The notes under the pieces are model-generated. The model worked only from the letters and a program-made list of their open reading frames with translations, was not told where the DNA came from and did not search any database. A DNA stretch of 64,000 nucleotides. It comes from Deltaproteobacteria bacterium (GTDB lineage Bacteria > Desulfobacterota > Desulfovibrionia > Desulfovibrionales > Desulfovibrionaceae). Positions 58,023-64,000 of this stretch are shown here, in pieces. The position numbers were made by a program, and so were the translations under genes. Each line of letters begins with the position of its first letter. Positions within the stretch are counted from its first letter, which is position 1. Location: NCBI GenBank assembly GCA_031285295.1, contig JAITWK010000031.1, forward strand, positions 1-64,000, read 5' to 3'.

Positions 58023-58049
58023 GGGGAGTCGGTTCATGACCGACTCCCC
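58023..58049 (-). terminator. Terminator of the PxxKW gene
   Basis: A 10-bp stem GGGGAGTCGG/CCGACTCCCC closes a 7-nt loop and is followed by TTTT on the minus strand, 23 nt past the stop codon. Confidence 0.88.
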
Positions 58050-58072
58050 ACAAATTTTGATAAAAAGATGCG

Positions 58073-58351
58073 TTATTTGCCTTTGGAAGCGCGCTTGGAA
58101 GCCTTGAGCGGGTTGACCTTGCCCTGGGCTTTCGTTTCGGTCTTCATGTGGGTGGCAAAGTTGCAGCGGCCCATGGCCCATTTGGAGGCGGGCTGGGGGA
58201 AGCTGTAGCAGTAGTTCTGATCTTCAAAGGGGCGCACGCGATCGCAGCCTTCGCATTTGTCGATAATGGGCTTGCAGAGGAAGCCGTTGTACATCATGCC
58301 ATCGGCGGTGGTGGTGGCGCCGTCGAAGCTGTGGGTATCTTGTTTAGCCAT
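58073..58351 (-). CDS. PxxKW family cysteine-rich protein
   Basis: 92 residues from the ATG at 58351 (AGGAG upstream); the long open frame before it lacks a site. KCEGCDRVRPFEDQNYC, then SFPQPASKWAMGRCNFATHM, hold four or five Cys and the P-A-S-K-W motif that names this family of small proteins, found mainly in sulfate reducers and relatives. The Cys pattern suggests a Zn or Fe-S site. The C-terminus is a basic Lys/Ala-rich tail. It is not part of an operon. The function of the family is unknown. Confidence 0.88.
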   Translation of the reverse strand: MAKQDTHSFDGATTTADGMMYNGFLCKPIIDKCEGCDRVRPFEDQNYCYSFPQPASKWAMGRCNFATHMKTETKAQGKVNPLKASKRASKGK

Positions 58352-58620
58352 GTTATTTTCTCCTAAAAAATACAAATGCGGACTGCTGACATTTAAAGCT
58401 TTTAAGCAACAGGAGTAGCTTTTTATAGCAAATTCCGTAAAAGTCAACTCCCCGGCTGTAAGGAGCGCCGTTCGCAGTAAAAATATCCGCCCGGATAACC
58501 CTACGCGATTGCTGCCCGGCAATACGGCGAGTCCGCTCACGGCGGCGAAACACCTTGACAGGAGCGGAAGCAGCGGCTACAGCATCCTTCCGGGTGTAAT
58601 TAATTTTACCCCTCACGCGT

Positions 58621-58697
58621 GCGCTCGTAGCTCAGTTGGATAGAGCGCTAGCCTCCGGAGCTAGAGGCCGCAGGTTCGATTCCTGCCGGGCGCACCA
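58621..58697 (+). tRNA. tRNA-Arg (anticodon CCG)
   Basis: A 77-nt cloverleaf with encoded CCA. The acceptor stem GCGCTCG/CGGGCGC has one G-T pair, the D-arm is GTAGCTCAGTTGGATAGAGC, the anticodon stem CTAGC/GCTAG encloses loop CTCCGGA with anticodon CCG at the centre (reads CGG), and the T-arm is GCAGGTTCGATTCCTGC. A terminator follows 12 nt later. Confidence 0.97.
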
Positions 58698-58709
58698 CTT
58701 AAAAAAATC

Positions 58710-58745
58710 AAGTCCTTACGATGTAAAAACCGTAAGGGCTTTTTT
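58710..58745 (+). terminator. Terminator after tRNA-Arg
   Basis: Stem AAGTCCTTACG/CGTAAGGGCTT (11 bp, one G-T pair) with a 10-nt loop, followed by T-rich bases. It ends the tRNA transcript. Confidence 0.88.
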
Positions 58746-58847
58746 GTGCAATTGATTCTAAAATGGTTCTCCATGGTTATGTTGACGGCTGCCGAGTTCA
58801 GATTTATATAGAAAATAAAGAATCTCAAGAATTTTGGAGGTAAGCTC

Positions 58848-59102
58848 ATGAACCTGGCAAAAGTATCAGCCAACGGGCAAGTGACTGTCCCCGTTGAAGT
58901 TCGCCGGAAACTTCAACTCAAGGAAGGCGACAAATTACTGTTTATTGAACGGGGCGGCGAAATAGTGATCAATAATGCTTCCGCTACGGCTATTGTCCGG
59001 GCGCAGGCGGCTTTTGCCGGATCGGCGCGAGATTTTGGCGTTGCCAACGATGCCGATGTGCAGAATCTGGTTGATGAGGTCCGTTACGGGGCGGATAAGT
59101 AA
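58848..59102 (+). CDS. AbrB/MazE-type antitoxin
   Basis: 84 residues. The N-terminus (LAKVSANGQVTVPVEVRRKL, then LKEGDKLLFIERGGEIVI) is the SpoVT/AbrB swapped-hairpin DNA-binding domain. The C-terminal part (AQAAFAGSARDFGVANDADV, then VDEVRYG) would bind the toxin. GGAGG precedes the start. It is followed 2 nt later by a PIN-domain gene, a normal VapBC-like arrangement. It lies directly after tRNA-Arg, a favoured insertion site for mobile DNA. Confidence 0.9.
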   Translation: MNLAKVSANGQVTVPVEVRRKLQLKEGDKLLFIERGGEIVINNASATAIVRAQAAFAGSARDFGVANDADVQNLVDEVRYGADK

Positions 59103-59104
59103 CC

Positions 59105-59503
59105 ATGCGCGTAATGGCTGATACAAATGTGTTCATTTCCGCGCTGCTTTTTCCAGCCTCTATTCCAGCAAAAGTTTTATTGCACATTGCCGCTAATCAT
59201 GACCTGATTCTGTGCGATCATATCGTGGCGGAAATTCGTGATGTTATTTCGCGCAAGCGCCCGGATTTGTTGGGCGACCTTGACGTGCTTTTGGCTCAAC
59301 TCTCGTATGAATTGGTTATTGCTCCCAAAGAACCAAGCAAGCTCATGCAAGACCCAAAAGATCAGCCCATTTTGAACGCTGCAATCATGGCCGGGGTGGA
59401 TGTCATAGTAAGCGGCGATAAACATTTTTTGAAACTTGATCTGGAACGGCCAAAAACTATGTCGCCAGCGGAGTTTTGGCTTTTGGAACAAGACTTTGAG
59501 TGA
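59105..59503 (+). CDS. PIN-domain toxin (VapC-like RNase)
   Basis: 132 residues. The acidic residues of the PIN active site are seen in MADTNVFISALLFP (first Asp), HIVAEIRDVISRKRPDLL (Glu) and AIMAGVDVIVSGDKHFLKL (last Asp). It matches the PIN family annotated as toxin of AbrB-type pairs, a ribonuclease blocked by the cognate antitoxin. A second Asp lies in DPKDQPILNA. It is convergent with the helicase gene. Confidence 0.9.
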   Translation: MRVMADTNVFISALLFPASIPAKVLLHIAANHDLILCDHIVAEIRDVISRKRPDLLGDLDVLLAQLSYELVIAPKEPSKLMQDPKDQPILNAAIMAGVDVIVSGDKHFLKLDLERPKTMSPAEFWLLEQDFE

Positions 59504-59512
59504 ATATCATTC

Positions 59513-62500
59513 CTACCACTCCGCCCTTACGCGCACGGTCTGCCCGGCCTTGTTGCTGAAGAGCAGATGCCCGTGTTCGCGCCCGTAGAGGAAAAGATCG
59601 CGGGTGATTTCCACATCCTTGCGGCAGTATTCCTCGATCAGGTCCAGCCGTTCCTCCTTCCACCATTGCAGGGCCATTAATCCATCGGCGCTTTTGGGGC
59701 TGCCCAGGGTGGCACGGGCCAGATTATCCAGAGAAAGGCGGTAGGAAAGCTGTTCGTGGATTTTGACCAGCATATCAAGAGTGGGCAAGCCGCGAAAATC
59801 CAGGCCCGGAGCGTGCGGTTGCAGCACGGCGTAATCGAAGCGCAAAAGATTGAAGCCCACCACCAGCTTTGCTTTGGCCAGCACACGCGCCAGATCAGGA
59901 ATTTCCTCCTGCCGGTAGGCGGTGAATGAGTCTTTGGCCGAATCGTAAAGCACGGCCACACTCACGCCCATGCGATCGGCCCGGTGCCAGCCGCCAACCT
60001 CGGCTGCCGAGCGGCGCGTTTCCACGTCCAGCACAACGTAATCACCGCTGGCCGATAAAGGACGTAGGGCAGCGGCTTCCTGCGCCGGAGTTTCAATAAA
60101 TTCAATTTTTGTGTCGCGTTTTGACGGATTGGTGGAAGTCTGGCTTTGCCCCGCCATATCTGCATGTGGGGCAGGTAATATTTTGCTGCCGTTTGGCTTT
60201 GCGGCGGGCAGCACACTGCGATCCGGCATAATGAACGAAAAACCTCCCGCTGGCTCGTCATCGGCTTTTATGCCCGGACTTTTTTCCATCCCGCTGAGGG
60301 GTTGCGCCAGCATGGCTTCGGCGGCCTCGATATTTTCGGGCGTTTCCTCCAGCATCAGGTCAAGCAGGCGCAGCGCACCCTCTTTATCAATGGGCCGGTT
60401 GCCGGATCCGCATTTTGGCGAATGCACGCAGGAAGGGCAGCCCAGCTCGCAGGGGCAGTCGGCCATGACCTGCCGCACATGCCTGAAAAGTTCGGCGGCC
60501 TGGCCGAAAGCGGCGGTAGAAAGTCCGGCCCCGCCGGGCAGGCCGTCATAGACGAAAACCGTGGCCCGTCCGGTTTGCGGGTGCATGGGGGTGGAAATGC
60601 CGCCGAAATCGTTGCGGTCGGACATGACCATCAGGGGCAGGATGCCGATCATGGCATGCTCCAGCGCGTGAATGGATCCCATGAAGTGCATGCGCAAATC
60701 TTCCAGACGATTTTGGGCCGTGGCAGGCACTTGCAGCCAGAATCCTTCGGTTTCAAACACCTGCGCGGGCAGATCCAGCGGCGTCACGCCCAGAAGCTGC
60801 TGATTTTTCACGGCCCGTTTTTCATAGCCGGTAACGGTTTCGGTAATGCGCAGGCGACCGCGCCGCACGGCCATGCCGCCGATGCACCGCGAATCGTCCA
60901 AACTGAGGATTTCCGTTTCCTTGTAACCGCGAGTGCGTGTAAACCAGGAAGGCTTGAATGGGCGAAGCAGGGCGCGTCCGGCGGCCAGATCCAGTTGGGT
61001 AACCTCAAAATGCCGCCCCAGATGCAGATAGATGGAGCCGGGATGCGCCTCGCGCAGGGCACGCGCTCCGTCAACCACGCCGATGAGTTCGCCCTCCGGC
61101 GTTTCCAGACTCACGCTCGTGCCGGAGCCACGCAGTGAAATATGGCGCTGCGGGCGCTTGCGGGCGGCCAGCAGTTCCAATCCGTCCGCGCTGCGCAGTA
61201 ATAACCCCCGGCGCTCCAGAGCGTCCGCACAATCCAGCGTTGCCTGTGTCATCCAGCTTTTGTCCGGCTGCCGCTCCGGGCGCAGGGGCAGTTCGGCAGC
61301 GGCGCATTCCAGATGGCGCTCCAGAATGACCGGGTTTTCCGGGTTGAGCATGGCTGTTTCCGGCGGGCGCTTGAAAAAATCCTCGCTGTGCCGCACGATA
61401 TACTGATCCAGGGCGTCCTCACCAGCGATCAGCACTACGGCGGATTCCTGACTGCTGCGCCCCACCCGCCCGCCGCGCTGCAAGGTGGCCATGACCGTGC
61501 CGGGGTAGCCGACCAGAATGCAGAGATCCAGGTTGCCGATATCAATGCCCAGTTCCAAAGCGCTGGTGGAGATAACGGCCAAAAGTTCGCCCGAGGCCAT
61601 GCGGTTTTCGATGCCGCGCCGCTCTTCGGGCAGAAAACCGGCCCGATAAGCGCTGATGCGATCCGCATAAGGGCCGGATTGTTCGGCGGCCCACAGGCTG
61701 ATCAGTTCGGTCATGCGGCGCGACTGGCAATAGACAATGCTGCGCAGATTGCGGGAGAGGGCCGACTTTAAAAGTTTGATCGCCACCGAAGCAGGGCTTT
61801 CCTGCGGGTTCATAAACACATAGTGTCGTTTGCCCTGGGGTGCGCCGCTTTCCAGCACGGCTTGCGGCTGGGTGCCGGTCAGGAGGCTGGCCAACTCCGC
61901 CGGGTTACCCACGGTGGCCGAGCAAAAAGCGAAATTCGGCGTAGCGCCGTAATGCGCGGCCACGCGTCGCAGGCGGCGAAAAACCTGGGCCATGTGCGAA
62001 CCCAGCACTCCCCGGTAAGTATGCACCTCATCCACCACCACCAGTGTAAGCCCGGCAAAGAGCGCACTCCAGAGCTGATGGTGCGGTAACAGCGAAAGGT
62101 GCAGCATTTCCGGATTGGTCAGCAGCACTTGTGGCGGATTCTCGCGAATTTTGCGGCGAAAATGCGGCGTGGTGTCGCCATCGTAAACCATGGCTTCGGG
62201 CCGTCCGCCCTCAGGCCAGTGCGCGGTCATGGTCCGGAAGGCGGCCAGTTGGTCCTGGGCCAGGGCCTTCAGGGGAAAGAGAAAAATGGCGCGGGCATCG
62301 GGATCGTGCAGAAAGCGTTCGATTACCGGCAGGGAGTAAATCAGCGATTTTCCGCTGGCCGTGGGCGTGGCCGTGATTACGTCCTGCCCGGCCCGCAGGC
62401 AGTCAATGGCCTGGGCTTGATGGCTGTATAGCGAAGGAATGCCGAGCCTTTCCAGCACGCCTTCCACAGCGCGCGGCCAAGGCCGGACCGGGGCGGCATG

Positions 62501-62605
62501 ACGCGCCTCCCGGCCCGGCAGCACGGCATGGCTGGTGATTTGCGGGCCGAGCTTTTCCGAAGCCTTGAGGGCGGCGAGATATTCGGCAATATTATTTTGT
62601 TTCAA
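59513..62605 (-). CDS. Fused MrfA-like helicase and MrfB-like exonuclease
   Basis: 1030 residues. Helicase motifs: SHQAQAIDCLRAGQ, Walker A PTASGKS at 81-87, DEVH at 192-195, FCSATVGNP and QRGGRVGR. A C-terminal zinc cluster (CPCELGCPSCVHSPKC near 715-735) marks the MrfA/YprA (DUF1998) class. A linker of about 70 residues (near 775-845) leads to an RNase H-like domain with LDVETRR near 857 and KDVEITRDLF near 995, like MrfB/YprB. In Bacillus subtilis separate MrfA and MrfB act together in mitomycin C damage repair; here both are in one chain. The Glu of DEVH and the first exonuclease Asp and Glu are present; the full set of nuclease residues was not verified. Confidence 0.85.
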   Translation of the reverse strand: MKQNNIAEYLAALKASEKLGPQITSHAVLPGREARHAAPVRPWPRAVEGVLERLGIPSLYSHQAQAIDCLRAGQDVITATPTASGKSLIYSLPVIERFLHDPDARAIFLFPLKALAQDQLAAFRTMTAHWPEGGRPEAMVYDGDTTPHFRRKIRENPPQVLLTNPEMLHLSLLPHHQLWSALFAGLTLVVVDEVHTYRGVLGSHMAQVFRRLRRVAAHYGATPNFAFCSATVGNPAELASLLTGTQPQAVLESGAPQGKRHYVFMNPQESPASVAIKLLKSALSRNLRSIVYCQSRRMTELISLWAAEQSGPYADRISAYRAGFLPEERRGIENRMASGELLAVISTSALELGIDIGNLDLCILVGYPGTVMATLQRGGRVGRSSQESAVVLIAGEDALDQYIVRHSEDFFKRPPETAMLNPENPVILERHLECAAAELPLRPERQPDKSWMTQATLDCADALERRGLLLRSADGLELLAARKRPQRHISLRGSGTSVSLETPEGELIGVVDGARALREAHPGSIYLHLGRHFEVTQLDLAAGRALLRPFKPSWFTRTRGYKETEILSLDDSRCIGGMAVRRGRLRITETVTGYEKRAVKNQQLLGVTPLDLPAQVFETEGFWLQVPATAQNRLEDLRMHFMGSIHALEHAMIGILPLMVMSDRNDFGGISTPMHPQTGRATVFVYDGLPGGAGLSTAAFGQAAELFRHVRQVMADCPCELGCPSCVHSPKCGSGNRPIDKEGALRLLDLMLEETPENIEAAEAMLAQPLSGMEKSPGIKADDEPAGGFSFIMPDRSVLPAAKPNGSKILPAPHADMAGQSQTSTNPSKRDTKIEFIETPAQEAAALRPLSASGDYVVLDVETRRSAAEVGGWHRADRMGVSVAVLYDSAKDSFTAYRQEEIPDLARVLAKAKLVVGFNLLRFDYAVLQPHAPGLDFRGLPTLDMLVKIHEQLSYRLSLDNLARATLGSPKSADGLMALQWWKEERLDLIEEYCRKDVEITRDLFLYGREHGHLLFSNKAGQTVRVRAEW

Positions 62606-62612
62606 TGAATAT

Positions 62613-62942
62613 TTATTTCATGGCAGGCAAAATTTTGCCCAGACCGAGACTGCGTTTGATGGGCAGCACCAGGATGATTCCATTGCCCGGAATGCTGGTA
62701 TCAATGGCTTTATCAATGGTATCAGCCACTTTGCCGCTTATTTCCGTGGAACAGGCCACAAGCACCAGATCTTTTTCGTGCTCAACGGCCAGGCCGAAAA
62801 TATGTATGGCCGCTTCGGAACCGGCTCCGCGACCGGAAATGATGGTGGACCCCTTGGCCCCGGCGGCAATGGCCGCTTCAACGGCCTTGTTGCTGGCACT
62901 GCGGTTTACTATGGCGACTACCAGTTCATATGCTTCGTCCAT
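62613..62942 (-). CDS. P-II-like regulatory protein
   Basis: 109 residues from the ATG at 62942, with AGGAGG upstream; 13 more codons are open. The core SNKAVEAAIAAGAKGSTIIS, with GRGAG, resembles the PII-like family often found beside DUF1538 transporters; here no such gene is adjacent. It lacks the long uridylylated T-loop of GlnB, so it is a PII relative and not GlnB itself. It probably forms a trimer that binds nucleotides. It lies between the helicase and the AMMECR1 gene. Confidence 0.78.
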   Translation of the reverse strand: MDEAYELVVAIVNRSASNKAVEAAIAAGAKGSTIISGRGAGSEAAIHIFGLAVEHEKDLVLVACSTEISGKVADTIDKAIDTSIPGNGIILVLPIKRSLGLGKILPAMK

Positions 62943-62987
62943 TATTCCTCCTGAATTATTCTTCAATTTTGAGCCGGGCAATAATGC

Positions 62988-63566
62988 TTACTGCCCCAGA
63001 ACCACGGCTTCAAACCAATAAAGTTCCGTACCTTCCGCCTTCCAGGCCTGACGCCAGCTTCCGGCAGGCAGACCGGCCTTGAGGCAAGTTTGATCCAGAA
63101 ATTGCGTGGTGTTCCAGTTCCATTCCACCGGCACTTGCGGCAACAGCAACCCCTGGCGCTGTCCACGCTTCATGATCAGCCCGTGCCGCCCGATGCTTAT
63201 TGCCTCCGGCTTGAGGCAGGGCGTGATCGGCCCCATGATGGAGATATCAAAAGTCAGTTCGCCGAATTCGCTTTCCTGCAAGGGTGGAAAGCGCGGATCG
63301 TTAAAAGCCGCAGCCAGCGCCATGCGGGAAACCGTAAGGTAAAGCGGCGCGGTATCCACCAAACGCCCGATGCAGCCGCGCAACTGCCCATGTTTTTTCA
63401 GGGTGACAAAAGCGCCCAGCGGTTCCCGAAGGCGCTCATATGGCGGTTCCGGCAGCTCGGCTTCGCTGTAATCACCCTTGAAATTTTTGGCAATGGAAAG
63501 TTTGGCCAGGTCGAGCAGACAGGTTTGTTCCCCGGCCGAGAGGTTGAATGAGAAATCCTGCTCCAT
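62988..63566 (-). CDS. AMMECR1-domain protein (AmmeMemoRadiSam system protein A)
   Basis: 192 residues. FVTLKKHGQLRGCIGRLVDT (with the family signature LRGCIG) and SRMALAAAFNDPRFPPLQES, then GLIMKRGQRQGLLLPQVPVE, are diagnostic of the AMMECR1 fold. In bacteria it often occurs with a Memo-like dioxygenase and a radical SAM protein, which are not seen in the window. Function is unknown. It is the second gene from the right edge. Confidence 0.9.
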   Translation of the reverse strand: MEQDFSFNLSAGEQTCLLDLAKLSIAKNFKGDYSEAELPEPPYERLREPLGAFVTLKKHGQLRGCIGRLVDTAPLYLTVSRMALAAAFNDPRFPPLQESEFGELTFDISIMGPITPCLKPEAISIGRHGLIMKRGQRQGLLLPQVPVEWNWNTTQFLDQTCLKAGLPAGSWRQAWKAEGTELYWFEAVVLGQ

Positions 63567-63589
63567 GCCTTCCTCCCCCTCGGGATGAT

Positions 63590-64000
63590 TTATTCAGGTA
63601 GTAACTCCAGCAGCACCTGCAAGGCAAGGCCATATTCAAACGACTCCACCGCCTGACTAAGCTTGCGCAACTGCGCGTCCGGAATTTCCCTGCTCAGCGA
63701 ATCCTGATTGCTTTGCAAGTAGGCCAAGGCGGCGGCGTCATCATCTTCCATAATCAGTTTGAGATTTAACAGCACTGCTTTGTTGTGCTCACTTAAAGCA
63801 CTTTTGCTGTTGGCGTTTTCGTTTTCCGAAGCGTCCGAAGCGGCCAAAGTGGGCGAAGCGATCAAGTCGGATGGTCCGGATGAAGCGGGCGAGGCAGACG
63901 CAGCGGGTGCCGCAGCCACTTCCGGCGTTGCCAGCGTCATATTAAGCTGCACGGCCTGTGACAGGATATCCATGACCGAGGTGAATTCCTTGTGCAGCGC
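63590..64000 (-). CDS. Partial C-terminal part of a larger unknown protein (runs off the window)
   Basis: The frame is open to the right edge of the window; the part inside the window has 136 residues. An ATG at 63973 would give 127 residues but the upstream codons (ALHKEFTSV) also read as protein. A Pro/Ala/Ser-rich linker (about 40 residues) is followed by a charged helical C-terminus (SEHNKAVLLNLKLIMEDDDA, then QLRKLSQAVESFEYGLALQV), a form that often ends hybrid kinases in deltaproteobacteria. That identity is an inference. Confidence 0.55.
   Translation of the reverse strand, partial: ALHKEFTSVMDILSQAVQLNMTLATPEVAAAPAASASPASSGPSDLIASPTLAASDASENENANSKSALSEHNKAVLLNLKLIMEDDDAAALAYLQSNQDSLSREIPDAQLRKLSQAVESFEYGLALQVLLELLPE

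Noticed and set aside
1-64000. CRISPR array or rRNA
   Set aside because: No regularly spaced repeats and no rRNA-like sequence were seen; the dispersed repeats are far apart and of several families.

Overview
The window looks like chromosomal DNA of a sulfate-reducing deltaproteobacterium of the Desulfovibrionaceae type. The pointers are: a two-cluster ferredoxin with the CxxDxxC first motif known from Desulfovibrio africanus ferredoxin III; a catalytic subunit of ferredoxin-thioredoxin reductase beside a glutaredoxin; a PxxKW cysteine-rich protein; cytochrome bd oxidase; and a flagellar block in the order fliR-flhB-flhA-flhF-flhG-fliA-cheY-fliL. No rRNA or CRISPR array was found. One tRNA (Arg, anticodon CCG) is present. 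The base composition is moderately GC-rich, with AT-rich patches in the methyltransferase gene and around 52.2-53.0 kb.

Layout. 0-6 kb (minus strand): an ABC substrate-binding lipoprotein, then fmt, def, aspS and hisS. 6-12 kb: an accessory island with a serine recombinase, a type III restriction-modification pair (mod intact, res broken by one frameshift) and a RelE/HTH toxin-antitoxin pair under a palindromic operator. 12-20 kb: cobT, ferredoxin, lepA, lepB, comM, queH, mntP and mqsRA. 20-31.6 kb: an SLC13-type permease, the flagellar export/regulation operon and two unknown genes. 31.6-43 kb: parDE, cydAB, a hybrid kinase with a FIST sensor, an AI-2E family permease, mazG, two cvpA genes and a glycosyltransferase. 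43-58 kb: small unknown genes, an amino-acid binding protein, tsaB, ferredoxin-thioredoxin reductase with glutaredoxin, an EF-G paralogue, mtaB, a SLOG-like protein, a probable sigma-54-driven structured RNA, a CII-like regulator, a Gate-domain membrane protein, ridA, cysK and an M20 hydrolase. 58-64 kb: the PxxKW protein, tRNA-Arg, an AbrB/PIN pair, a fused MrfA-MrfB-type helicase-exonuclease, a PII-like protein, an AMMECR1 protein and a partial gene at the edge.

The most unusual content is non-coding. (1) At 52.40-52.63 kb a near-consensus -24/-12 promoter, preceded by repeated TTGCACA/TGTGCAA half-sites and followed by a strong terminator, frames about 200 nt with several helices and no convincing ORF. 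(2) A dispersed family of about 125-bp imperfect palindromes with GTAG...CTAC ends occurs in at least seven full or partial copies, five of them placed directly on or after a stop codon and oriented with the gene. (3) Three copies of a twin-hairpin repeat keep the same loops (TCA, then GGA) while their stems change in a compensated way.

Genes that plausibly act together: fmt/def (formylation and deformylation of initiator Met), fliR-flhB-flhA-flhF-flhG-fliA-cheY-fliL (flagellar export, placement, late transcription and switching), cydA-cydB (oxygen reduction), the FIST protein with the hybrid kinase (ligand sensing), and the ferredoxin-thioredoxin reductase subunit with glutaredoxin (ferredoxin-driven thiol reduction). 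Four toxin-antitoxin modules of different families are scattered through the window.
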